From Lingula anatina (taxonomy: Eukaryota; Brachiopoda; Lingulata; Lingulida; Lingulidae): a stretch of DNA of 64,000 nucleotides. The DNA is taken from the NCBI RefSeq assembly GCF_001039355.2, contig NW_019775810.1:87342-151341 (forward strand), given 5' to 3'. How positions within the stretch are numbered: position 1 is the first letter of the stretch; every line of letters starts with the position of its first letter. A program made the translations under genes and the position numbers. The notes below the pieces were generated by a model. The model saw only the letters and a list, made by a program, of their open reading frames with translations, was not told the origin of the DNA and ran no database searches. Positions 14,001-23,903 of this stretch are shown piece after piece.

Positions 14001-15528
14001 CAAATTCCTCCGTCATTTTACGAATGATCTCAGCATGTTCCATGGTCTCATACATCTGTTGTGATATCTTGCCACGGCAACCAGAACACTGGATAAAGAA
14101 CTGGATCAACTGGAGCAATGCCTGGTCACGCTCCTGTTTGTATGACTCTATCCAGTCATCAACTATACTCTGTAAAATATGTATTCATTGAAAATATGAC
14201 TAAATTATTTATATTTTGGATGAGAGTATTTTTCACAGCAACTATTGTTTGTAGGATTAACTACTTATCTTCCATGCTCTATAAAATATTTTTTTAACCA
14301 TTGAAAATATGTCTAAACATTTTCATTTTAGACAAGAACTTTCTCAATTGCTTGGAGGGATTATTTGGAGGAATTGTGAAAGCCATCTAGTATAATCAAC
14401 AACAATTTTTTTTCCTTTACAAGTCTATGAGTTTCTTGTTTCTAGTTCTTGAGTAACTCATGTAACAGTATATAACAGAAATTGAGAACAGGTTAATAAA
14501 CCAAAATGGCACTTTATGGCGCTTTTCTCAATGGTTTTCTTGAGGGCATACATTGGTGATTACGGCATAAGTTAAAAAATTTCCTGGAACATTTTTCATC
14601 GAGCTAAATTAAGTGCATCGTATGCCTTAAGTGTGTACCTCACAAGAGAATAAAAGACTCACCTGGAGTGCAACCTTCCCAGTCTTCACGATCTCAAACA
14701 ACGAGCCCTCAGTGTCTTCTCTCTCCTCCTTCTTCCTGCCTTTCCCTCCTCCAGCTCCGCCCCCTCTCTTAGGCCTCTTGATACCCTGGTGAGAGAGAGA
14801 GAGAAAGAAACAAGTTCAAATTCCCATATCAATATGAGATTCTGATATATCATGGAAGCAGATACAAATAAAATTCTGAAATGAATCTGGCTTGCACTGG
14901 GTATGAAACTTGGAGAAACTGTATCTTTACCTTCAGTTATATTCATTCACCTTTTCTAACTAATTATAAAACACAAAAATTTAGGTATTTGCTGTTTGTC
15001 ATAATGGACGTGATATAATTATAAGTGCAACTGTTAAGGTGCTACAAAATCAGAGCCCCCCCCCCCCCCAATATGACTCTAATTTCATAAATAATACTTC
15101 AGTGTTTTTTCAATGCATCAAATAAATAACAATACACATCCCCTTCACATGGGAAAAGGGACTTTTATAATAGCTGGACAACTTACAATGGCAGAGTGAG
15201 CTTCCTTCCCTCCTCCTCTCTTCCTTCCAGAAGCCGCTGCCTTGGATGGTTCAAAGTCTGAGTCCTCATCATTCTCTGGTCTGAGTAAAATAAATTTTCA
15301 TCATAAGAAAATGTGCTTTCAGATAAAAATCATTGAAAAAACAGAGGTAAATACACTGCATTCATCTTAATTAACTTAGAATAACGTTTAGATCAAAAGT
15401 TTGCATCAGTAGCTTCTTTAAATATTTGGCAAAACAAACAAGTTTATAAAATAAATCACGTTATTAAAAGTAATATCAGTGACTTACACAGACACCTCAG
15501 AGGTGGGTTCCAACTCACTGGAAGCCAT
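549..15528 (-). CDS. STAG: STAG/SA cohesin subunit (stromal antigen), complete
   Basis: HEAT-repeat cohesin subunit that binds the RAD21 kleisin and loads or holds cohesin on chromatin in the nucleus. Coding exons, high to low: 15488-15528, 15187-15280, 14663-14785, 13996-14169, 13404-13608, 12697-12848, 12342-12415, 11845-11968, 11592-11690, 11228-11307, 10839-11061, 10472-10586, 9880-9983, 8655-8744, 8179-8268, 7613-7816, 7237-7307, 6778-6865, 6324-6404, 5967-6059, 5552-5705, 4922-5055, 4470-4637, 3964-4040, 3289-3420, 2705-2883, 2285-2424, 1818-1936, 1115-1265, 549-575. They sum to 3606 nt (about 1201 aa; vertebrate STAGs are about 1230-1260). Seen: VDDWIESYK and KMTEEFDE near residues 87-143, [27 protein letters not shown] (the SCD/CES region that docks F/YxF motifs), [27 protein letters not shown] and [13 protein letters not shown], in family order. 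The start codon is the first triplet of exon 2. The tail after about residue 1000 is low-complexity and ends [13 protein letters not shown], like vertebrate FDTMDIDLP. Least certain are the 5' edge of exon 1818-1936 and the donor at 2705 (a second in-frame donor at 2696). Confidence 0.95.
3838..3960 (+). repeat. A-tailed dispersed repeat in a STAG intron, plus (AAAT)n
   Basis: A T-rich start, CATCTGACAAAAAGTTCAT and an A-rich end resemble a second copy at about 5410-5495 in another STAG intron. Identity is only moderate by eye. The copy here runs into about nine AAAT units. The shape suggests a short retroposed sequence, but no promoter boxes were recognised. Confidence 0.45.
4333..4550 (-). 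repeat. STAG: 109-bp tandem duplication of a STAG exon end with its donor
   Basis: 4333-4441 repeats 4442-4550 with a few substitutions. Both units contain the last about 80 nt of the [10 protein letters not shown] exon and a good donor (GTGAGTAC below 4470, GTAAGTAC below 4361). The donor at 4469 gives an in-frame protein. Reading through to the second donor meets a stop at about 4437, so that isoform would be truncated and a nonsense-mediated-decay candidate. Confidence 0.9.
5273..5273. other. Single unknown base (gap or ambiguity) in a STAG intron
   Basis: One N. Unlike the Ns at 10356, 42186 and 57931, I see no direct repeat around it. Confidence 0.9.
7959..8003. repeat. (AAT)n microsatellite in a STAG intron
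   Basis: About 15 uninterrupted AAT units lie between the exons at 7613-7816 and 8179-8268. No other feature is seen around it. Confidence 0.95.
9146..9351. mobile_element. hAT-like MITE in a STAG intron with 8-bp target duplication
   Basis: A 190-bp element (9154-9343) starts TATGGGCGGCCAAAAGGGC and ends with the inverted GCCCTTTTGGCCGCCCA. The inverted homology continues to the GTCGTCGAT / ATCGACGAC blocks. It is flanked by the exact direct repeat TAAAGGCA at 9146-9153 and 9344-9351, the 8-bp duplication typical of hAT elements. It carries no transposase, only short overlapping frames. Confidence 0.8.
10270..10507 (-). repeat. STAG: Direct repeat of a STAG exon end flanking a single-N gap
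   Basis: The segment from ATACACATAATA to CCAGTAACAGGT occurs at 10270-10355, stops exactly at the N (10356), and occurs again at 10423-10507 where it continues into the real exon (10472-10586). The truncated copy holds the exon's last about 35 nt. This looks like an unresolved assembly join. Confidence 0.8.
13590..13720 (-). repeat. STAG: 88-bp tandem duplication of a STAG exon start with its acceptor
   Basis: The block around AGTCCCCACTTTCCTGAG (plus strand) at 13596 recurs at 13684, an 88-bp offset. It copies the first codons of the ESGDYPL exon (true acceptor at 13609-13610) and the AG dinucleotide. The outer copy lies upstream in the gene and would act as a decoy acceptor. Confidence 0.8.
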
Positions 15529-16176
15529 CTGAAAGGAATATAATTTTATCTTCAGAATTGTGACATGTTTCAAACCTGCACTCTATGTTTTGCTCTGTAC
15601 AACTGATTTACTTTTCATTCATTTAAAATATGATATTATATATTACCCTTCCCCCCCAAAAAAAAAAAAAAATAATAATAATAATAATAAATAATACATG
15701 GACAATTCTTATCCTTGAAACAGATCAGGCAACAGAAACCAAAAAATAGTATCTGCGTTGGTCATACTGATTTCTTACCACATTCAACAACTGAGATCAG
15801 AATATTCTATGTATATCAGCTATCTTTACATATCATGCATTGCATGTCTAGTGTGTAAAGGCTATAGCCAAAGGGGGGGGGGGGGGGGTCAAATGCAATC
15901 AAAATTTACAGCAGATCCTGCTGCATGAGTCGATCAAACATTGCACAAGGTAATATTCAGAAGCAATCATTACGATATAATCGAAAAATAGGAGGCCCTC
16001 AGGAAAGTTTAAATGGTTAGATACTCCGTCTATTTCAGCATCTCTTCGTGCAGTAGCCGGCTACACAAAGAAAGGTTCGTTCTCCAAAACCTCCCTTCTG
16101 ATTGTCTTTGTGCTTGGCGTGTTACAAAATTATTGTCTGTAGATTTTATTGTTTACAATTGTGATTCTTAACTTAC

Positions 16177-16350
16177 CTTTCTTTTTGTCTTATCTTCGAC
16201 TTTCTCTCACCCAGTTCCGTACACAAAAATATACGGCGGGAAAGCGGGTCAGGTCAAGGACGCCTGCCTCGTTTTGAGATTGGTCACATGCCTAAACGCG
16301 GCGACTTCAAAGTTGAAAAGCTGTCAGAAATCGCTAAACGACGAAATCAG
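16177..16350. promoter_or_regulatory. Bidirectional STAG/CDC20 promoter with both non-coding first exons
   Basis: The STAG 5'-UTR exon ends at 16177 (minus-strand donor GAAAG|GTAAGT). The CDC20 5'-UTR exon ends at 16350 (AAATCAG|GTAAAT). Both start sites therefore lie within about 170 bp. Seen between them: GGCGGGAAA at 16235-16243 (a textbook E2F/DP site), ATTGG at 16279-16283 (inverted CCAAT box, NF-Y type), and TTCAAA at 16306-16311 preceded by ACGCGGCGAC (a CHR-like element in reverse orientation beside a GC-rich stretch). This set is typical of G2/M cell-cycle promoters. Exact start sites are not visible, so which motifs fall in the 5' UTR is unknown. Confidence 0.75.
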
Positions 16351-16875
16351 GTAAATTTTTTCACCTTTTGATAATTCCGACCAGTTAAAATTGTACTGAT
16401 GTATACATAGTTATCTGTAAGATGCAGCAGTTGCTCTCGATCGTCTCTCAACGATAGATTTAAACATGATCAGCTAAGATAACAAAATATGAAGCACAGA
16501 AATTTAAAGGGACAAGTCCCCCTCCCTACTCCATAACCCCTATATCTCCCTCTCATGACTGTGTACGTTTTTTTATCAATAAATACAAATAAATTGAAAA
16601 GTGGTGTGGCTACTTGAGATGGGTACAACCTGGTCACTATTCTTTATAAATATGTCGCCACTAATAAAATGGAATATATTAAGTAATATTTTCTGAGTAA
16701 TCATTCAGGGAGATAATGCTATGCAAAACTACCGGAGTATGAACTTGATTACTACATTACATAGCACAGTTGACATTAAACTAGGGAATTATATGTATAC
16801 TATATAATAATGTGAAAACGGGCTGATACATATTATTTGAATTTTTTCTAGATAAAACAAAGGAAGAGTGACATC

Positions 16876-19550
16876 ATGGCGCACTTTAACTTTGAGAACA
16901 ACCTGAGTGAGCTGACCAAGCTTGACGCACCAATGCAGAGGGGTCCGTTGATGAGATGGCAGAGGAAGGCCCTCAGTCTGGATGACCAGGCCGGGGCAGG
17001 GGGGAGCAGTGACAGACATCTATCTCTGCCTGAAGGTGGGTTAATTTTAATACTTTTTAATACCCAACCCCCCCAGCCATGTAGAGTCAGTATTTTGGGG
17101 GAAGCGAGTATATGTAACTCTTAAGCAATGTTCCTCTTTTATTTTTCACACTTTTTAAATTTTTTTAGCAGGAATAGCTGGGGGACTGTCTCCAAGACGT
17201 ACTAGAATAGGCTCCTCGAGGACCCCAAGCAAAGGCTCCAAGACTCCACTAACCTGCAGGACACCAAACAGAACTCCTGGGAAAACACCTGGGAATTCCA
17301 AGAAAGTTTCTGGGAAAACACCAAATAAGAAAACCCCCTTGACCCCTCACAGTGACAGGTTTGCTGACTTTTTCCTGATTTTTGCCAAATATGTTTATAT
17401 TTTATTTATATAAATTATGACATTTAAATAACAATGATCAATAAGTCCAGCTTATCCCTTGTGTTAAATTAATACATCAGGTTCAACCCCCCCACCTTCT
17501 TTCCATCAGTTCAATCTTGAACATAATAAGAGATTATGTTCAAGGTTCAATTTATACCCACTGGGTTTATGACCTCAACACATTCTCCACTTTCCTTTCC
17601 CCATATATTCCCAGTGTTTATTTGACTTCTACAGGTTCATTCACCCCTTCTCCCCATAAATTGACTTAATCCCCAGAAAGGCTTTCCCCAGAGAGCCATC
17701 CAGTTGTCATTTGGACAGCAATTTGCCACAATAGACTTCCTATATTTCTAAATACAGCTGGATGACTTACAAAATTATTGGGTTGGTTGGTTGGGTTTGC
17801 TTGTGTTGGACTCCCTGGGAAGGGATGAAAAAATTAAAGATTCGCATTTTGGACTCCCTGTAACCCAAATCCTGGGGAAACCCCTGATCCCCAGTGTTTA
17901 TTCATCTTCCACAGGTTCATCCCCAGCCGGTCCACCACAGACCAAGACCTGGGCCACTACCTGATGATGAACAATGAGAATGAGAACCCCCTGGCAGGGG
18001 GAAAGGTGGACTACCAGCAGAGAGTGACAGAGAACATCTGTAAGGGGCAGCAAGACCCCCAGAACGCCAAGATTTTGTCATTTAGACAGAAGGCACCACA
18101 GGCAAAAGAAGGTATGAAGACAGTGTTTTTATAGTTATATGTGCATGAATGCATGCACTCACACGGTATGTGCATGCTCATACATATGTGCATGCTCACA
18201 CACACACATGCACGCACACACGCATGCGCACAAACACACACACACGCGCACAGTTTAGTATAATATAGCATGTAAAGCACATGCGGTGGTCACAGGCACA
18301 TATATACCATGTGAGCATATGCCATAGTCACAGACAAGCATGTAATCATGCATTCTTGCAGGCAGGCATATATGCAAACTGGGACCACATAAACGTATTT
18401 TCTTAGTTGATTTTAGTCATATAAAAATTTTTTTCACCAAGTCCATCTCAGTAATCTCAGTGTACCATTCCAGGTTATCTGAACAACCTGAAGGTCCTGT
18501 ACAGCTCTGGTAAGTGCTCGGCCCCTAAGGCTCTATCTACCAGACAGATCCCTCAACAGCCTGACAGAATCCTGGATGCACCTGAGCTACTGGATGATTA
18601 CTGTAAGTTACAGAATGATGCCGCTCGCTCAGAGTTTCAGTGAGCCTAGGGTGCTTGAATTCTTCTACACAGCATAGGCCGTATTCAGAACAACAGACTA
18701 ACTAATCCACGGTTCAAATATGGCAGGCCCACTTGAATACTTCCCCACAGTACTTCCCCAGTGTCTATTATTGGATAAGATGGCAAGCTTTTTAGTCGGT
18801 CACCATATTTAGCCTGCAGACTTGTTAGTCCTCTGTTCTGAAAGAAGCAATATTATCTGTCACCCTTAGTTTCAGGGCTCTGATGTTAACTTTCCCAAAC
18901 CAGTTTAGTCCCTGTTACTTTGGGTTTCTGAGTACTGATGCTAACCCTCCCCTACCCATTATGCTCTTATTTTCAGCTGATCTGTTTCCAAAACTTTTCA
19001 AGATAGTAGACCTTTGAGGAATCAGAAAAAAAAAACAAAAAAAACTGGGCTGGTGTTTATAAAAGTTTGAGCTTTTTTACTAGCCTGGATTATCTTACAT
19101 AGGGCAATTGCCTTGAGCTAGTGCCTAACAGTGCAGACTGTATTGCTCTTCTTCGTTCTTCTCTTGAGCAGTTAAAGTACGTTGCTTTCCTTTTTCCCAT
19201 TCCATTCGTCTGTATGGTACATTTGCCATATTCCTTTAATTTCCACAGATCTGAACCTCCTGGACTGGGCCAAATCTGAAAAATTCACAAATTTTCCTGT
19301 TGAAAATATAGAGTCATTACTGTAATTTGTATTATTTCCACAGACTTGAACCTCCTGGACTGGTCCAGTCACAACCACCTGGCTCTGGCACTAGGGGGCA
19401 GTGTGTACCTGTGGAACGCTGGCAACAGCACCGTCACTCTGCTCTGCGAGCTGGAGAGTGAGGAGGAGTATATCTCGTGTGTCTCCTGGATCAAGGAGGG
19501 CAATATCCTGGCTGTTGGAAACAGTACGGGGGCAGTGCAAGTATGTTTCA

Positions 19551-19591
<41 letters not shown>

Positions 19592-22103
19592 TTGCTTTAT
19601 GAGGTAGAATCAGTCTCTTTGATTAAGGGATAATGTATGACTCAGGCTCGCCTTTTTCAAGGGTGAAAATTGTGAATGCTCAGATACTGTATTTTATTTT
19701 TAATTCATAAATTCTTAATATATGAACATTCTTGTTGAGTGGTAGCAACAAAAAACAGATAAACTGGTTACCATGTTAATTCTGTTCTTAACAGTTAAAA
19801 GCTACATCGAAATATGTTTTATTATTTTTTTGGTTTCAGTTGTGGGATGTCAGTCAGCAGAAGTTGATGAGAACCATGGGTGGACATGCTGCCAGGGTGG
19901 GTTCTCTGGCCTGGAACTCTTATATATTGTCAAGGTGAGTTCATGGGTGGACACGCTGCCAGGGTGGGTTCTCTGGCCTGGAACTCTTATATATTGTCAG
20001 GGTGAGTTGAAGACAGTGGGATTTAGGTAGCTTTTATCTGAGTATTTTATATTATTATTATTATTATTGTTATAATTAATATCATTATTTTTTATTGATT
20101 TATATTTTGTTGATAATGAATCTGGTGCTTTTAACTACATTAATGTCTGCGTAGTGGAGCATCGAGATGGCACCCCCACCTTGCACTCAAGGGTGTGGGC
20201 TCCAACCTGGGTGTGGTTCACCCACACTGCCAAAAAACCCCAAGCAACATATATTATTATAAAAAAGTAAAAGCTTTGTGTTTTCAGTGGCTGTAGATCT
20301 GGCGCCATTCACCACCATGACGTGCGTGTGGCGGACCACCAGGTGGGTACCCTGACCAGCCACGCCCAGGAGGTTTGTGGCCTGCAGTGGGCGCCAGATG
20401 GGAGGTACCTGGCCAGTGGTGGGAATGATAACCTGCTCAATGTGTGGGAGGGCATGGCAGAGGCACCTGTTCATTCATTTACACATCATATGGCTGCTGT
20501 CAAGGTGGGGCCGGCAGAGGATTACTGTAATTACCCTGAAGTTTTGAATTTGAATACCTCACACTTGATGTTGATCATAACTAAAAACTGCCTAAATGAA
20601 TGAAATATTAACTGGTTCATTAAACCTGTAAATAGCCAAACTGAAAAATATTTATAGTGTTACCTCTGTGGGCAAGTTGAGATGAGATCTTGACAGATCT
20701 GTTAACAATATTTTTCAAAAATTAAGTAAGGATCAAACACAATGAATAGTTTCCAGTATATCTCCAGACTGGCAAAAATTTTATTTGAATGTCAGATTTC
20801 TTAGGGGCCATTTCAGGCTTAACAAACAAAATAATTATTTATTTTAACTTAGTCGAAATTTTCCCATTTAAGGCAGTGGCCTGGTGTCCATGGCAACCGT
20901 CAGTACTGGCCAGTGGAGGGGGCACGGCTGACCGCCACATCCGTCTCTGGAACGTCCTGACGGGAGCCTGCCTGCACAGTGTGGACACCAACTCCCAGGT
21001 GAGGATCTGATGGCGCATTCACACCCAAGTTGTGACCACCTAACTCGGTGCCCACTGTTTTAGCAGAACTGTTAGATCGCATTCACAATGAGTTGAGCCA
21101 TGGCTTTACAAATCCTGGAACTAAATATGGCGGACGTACATGAAAGAAAAACCACCTAATCTTTTAATAGTCTCTCCACCTCTCACACGCCTCCCCATGC
21201 GATGTCCCTGCAGGGGTACAGTCATTAAATCTCGGCTCCATTGGGACGACATATGGGGAGGCGTGTGAGAGGCAGAGAGACTATTAAAAGATTAGGCGGT
21301 TTTTCTTTCATGTACATCCGCCATATTTAGTTCCAGGATTTGTAAAGCCATGGCTCAACTCGTTGTGAATGCGATCATAGATTACATTGTTTAAACTGTA
21401 GGTATATAGACATATATGGTACTCTTTACTAGAGACCAACAGGGTGTTGAGGAACATGAAGATCTTGTGCACAAATCCTCACAGAATAGGAATATGAGTG
21501 CAGTTTAAGCGAATAGCCAGTGAAATTTCTTTGAATACAAAATAAATTTCTATGTGGCCCTGGTAGAGGGTACATGTAGCCTGCTGGTATGTGACTTAAT
21601 CTGTTATACAGCAGTGGTTGGTTCATGTAGTGCAATGAGATGAGAATGGATTTCTTTGGGTATGATTGTAATAACATGGTCCAGTGACATGTAACTTAAT
21701 AAGTAAACAGCCAGAAAATATGAACTTCAAAGTAATATTAGATTGTCCAATCCATCATCCCTTATTTTATTTTAATAAATGTGTATGACTAATATTTTAA
21801 CAGTAATTATCTGTGTTCTCATTGTTCAGGTTTGCTCCATACTCTGGTCCAGCAGTTACAAGGAGTTGATCTCTGGGCACGGCTTCTCACAGAACCAGCT
21901 CATCATATGGAAGTACCCTGCCATGGGGAGAGTTGCTGAACTCACAGGTAAGATGCACCCTGGGTGCCTCAGCATTGATAGTTGGTCTACTCTGCCTGTG
22001 TTAGTTGCTCAATCTCCTTGAGTTTCAGGGTCCTGGCAGGGAAGAATTTCATGAGGTTGCTTTCTCAAATATATTTTTTCTTAGAAAAGCAATGTCAATA
22101 GTA

Positions 22104-22154
<51 letters not shown>

Positions 22155-22442
22155 GTTGTAAACAGAAAGTGCTGAGAGTAAGCAATTTCTGCATTTTTTT
22201 TGTCAGTCTTATTTATTTATTTATTATGTTAATTATAATTCTAACTATTTCCCACAGGTCACACTGCCCGAGTTCTTGGCCTTGCCATGTCACCAGATGG
22301 CAGCACGGTGGCTAGTGCAGCTGCTGACGAGACCATACGACTGTGGCGCTGTTTTGAAATCGACAAGCAGAGAAAGTCGTCTAGTTCTAAATCGTTCAAA
22401 GAGCCAGTCACCAAGAGTGCCCTGCAGAGGGGCATCAGATAA
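16876..22442 (+). CDS. CDC20: CDC20, WD40 activator of the anaphase-promoting complex
   Basis: APC/C co-activator that brings securin and cyclin B for ubiquitination and is the target of the spindle checkpoint. Coding exons: 16876-17035, 17172-17358, 17915-18111, 18474-18602, 19344-19540, 19840-19934, 20288-20504, 20873-20998, 21830-21947, 22258-22442 (1611 nt, 536 aa; human 499). Seen: C-box DRFIPSR at residues 115-121, the Mad2-binding motif KVLYS at 188-192, the [10 protein letters not shown] linker, a seven-blade WD40 domain ([65 protein letters not shown]) and the C-terminal IR tail that docks on the APC/C. The region before the C-box is unusually rich in TP motifs, likely CDK sites. The vertebrate KEN1 position reads NEN (136-138) and the CRY box is absent. 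Exon 2 starts at 16852 after TTTTTTCTAG. The acceptor of exon 17172 could shift by 3 nt. Confidence 0.97.
18686..18840. mobile_element. Foldback element family F1, copy 1 (CDC20 intron)
   Basis: Inverted ends CAGAACAACAGACTAAC and GTTAGTCCTCTGTTCTG enclose about 155 bp that includes TTCAAATATGGCAGGCCCACTTGAA and its partial inverse. Related copies lie at 30317-30480 and 63890-64000. Non-coding and non-autonomous. Confidence 0.7.
19240..19273 (+). repeat. Decoy copy of the CDC20 exon-6 acceptor and exon start
   Basis: TTTCCACAG plus the first about 25 exonic bases occur here and again at the true acceptor (exon from 19344), offset 95 bp. Using this upstream acceptor would encode YLNLLDW, then leave the WD40 frame and reach a TAA just before the real exon, so it is most likely a non-functional partial duplicate. 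Confidence 0.85.
19875..20008 (+). repeat. 67-bp tandem duplication of the CDC20 exon-7 end with its donor
   Basis: 19875-19941 and 19942-20008 are near-identical. Each holds the last about 60 nt of exon 7 ([18 protein letters not shown]) and a GTGAG donor, at 19935 and 20002. The upstream donor keeps the reading frame into exon 8. Extending through the second copy adds 67 or more nt and breaks frame. Confidence 0.9.
21075..21376. mobile_element. Long foldback (snapback) element in a CDC20 intron
   Basis: Two arms of about 130 bp are near-perfect inverted copies around a loop of about 30 bp. The left arm begins GATCGCATTCACAATGAG and the right arm ends with CTCGTTGTGAATGCGATC. No reading frame inside resembles a protein. 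In a transcript it would form one very long hairpin. Target duplication could not be settled (TTA on the left, ATA on the right). Confidence 0.85.
22106..22152. repeat. (TTA)n microsatellite in the last CDC20 intron
   Basis: About 15 ATT/TTA units lie between coding exons 21830-21947 and 22258-22442. Confidence 0.95.
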
Positions 22443-23050
22443 AGAATGGATGCCAATACACCTCAGTAACTATAGATTTATCATTTATGATGCCATAAAC
22501 AGTAGAATAATATACTCCTGTGAAAATAATTTATAATAATTTATGCTTAGAAGCCCCATATAGCATTGACAATCCTGACTAAAACAGTTGTGAACATCCT
22601 CATGAAGGTATTTGCTTTCTGCCTGCTTTGTGTCTTTGTTGATTCAGATGTAGGTGTATACAGTACATGCCAGTGCGTCCTCACATTTATATGTGGTTAC
22701 CTTCTAGGGATGCATTAAGGATTTTGAATTTCGTGACTTTGCAAAGAGAAAAAATATATCTTAGAAATGCCATTTATTTATATAGGAGTAATTATCATCT
22801 TAAACAATATGATCAAATGCAAAATCCAGGTTTGTGTCTAAATGACCTTAAGTCTTAAAATGCTCTGCACAGAACATTTGACCAGTGACTTGACTGTAAA
22901 TCATTAATATAAATTTAATAGAAATGAATGGAAAGACAAACGGCATTCTAATGAGAGAGTATTTTTTTGTCATTTTTATGTTTTAATTGCTATCATCATG
23001 TAATCATATTTGATATGCATAAGTAAATAAAGTTATTTTTGTTAAAATTT
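22443..23050 (+). other. CDC20 3' UTR with polyadenylation signal
   Basis: About 600 nt of AT-rich sequence follows the TAA at 22440-22442. A canonical AATAAA lies at 23026-23031, followed by a T/GT-rich stretch, so cleavage near 23045-23055 is likely. No other gene feature is visible. Confidence 0.75.
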
Positions 23051-23880
23051 GGGTATTGCGTCATACAAAATGTATATGTAGGTATTTGTATGGCAGACAG
23101 GCCCAGCAATCTGAGACAGCGTGTCTGAAAGCAGTTAGACTTGGGATGACATGTGGAGGGATTCGGGGAGTGATGTACAGCCAAAGTAAAGATGGACCTT
23201 TATAAATATATTCCATATAATTATGAGATACTGAGAACAAAGTTAGAAAGTGTGTGTCTATCTGCGTGTGTGTGTGAGAGAGAGAGAGACAGGTATGGCC
23301 CCCTATTAGTTGGGGGTGCACTTGCAACTTTCCTTGCATCATCAACAACACTGTCTAGAGTTGTCTGTGTTTGCATGCATGCCCTTCTTCAATTTACTTT
23401 TTATTTTCAAATTCAGTAAATTGGGTAACAAATCTGAGATAACAAACTGAATCTTTGTCTAAAACTTGTTATTTCTGTACTATATAATAGTAGATTTTTT
23501 CTTCAGACTGTTCTTGTCATCTTGCAGAAGAAAGATAGTTTGGTATCCACAAGATCTGGCTGATTTTTTTTTTTTTTTTTTTTGTATTAGAAAAGGGGAA
23601 TATGTTGTGCAACCAAACTGGAGTCACTTTTTGCAAAACTTTAAAATCAAAAAGTTTAAAGAAATAAAATTCCTTGTTTATTTATTCTGGGATAAAACTG
23701 AATTTATTTTTCAATTGGAATGGTCATGCAAACAAGGATTTTCAAATATTAACTGTTATCCATTCTTACTTCAATATTTATTATCATTAACTGTGACTAT
23801 ATTTTACTTTCTTTGTCAAACCTGAAGGAAATCTTGGTTAAAACCAACTGTATGTCATAGAGTGTTAACATTACTGCATG
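23051..23880. other. Intergenic gap between CDC20 and ferritin 1 (convergent 3' ends)
   Basis: AT-rich, with a GA/GT-rich microsatellite near 23265-23290 and a T-run at 23565-23583. A 119-residue plus-strand frame at 23466-23825 is rich in F and L from T-runs and matches nothing recognisable. I see no gene here. Confidence 0.6.
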
Positions 23881-23903
23881 ATTTATTAACATAGGGGTTG
23901 ACA

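Noticed and set aside
23466-23825. 119-residue plus-strand frame downstream of CDC20
   Set aside because: Composition driven by T-runs, no resemblance to known proteins, beyond the CDC20 polyadenylation signal.
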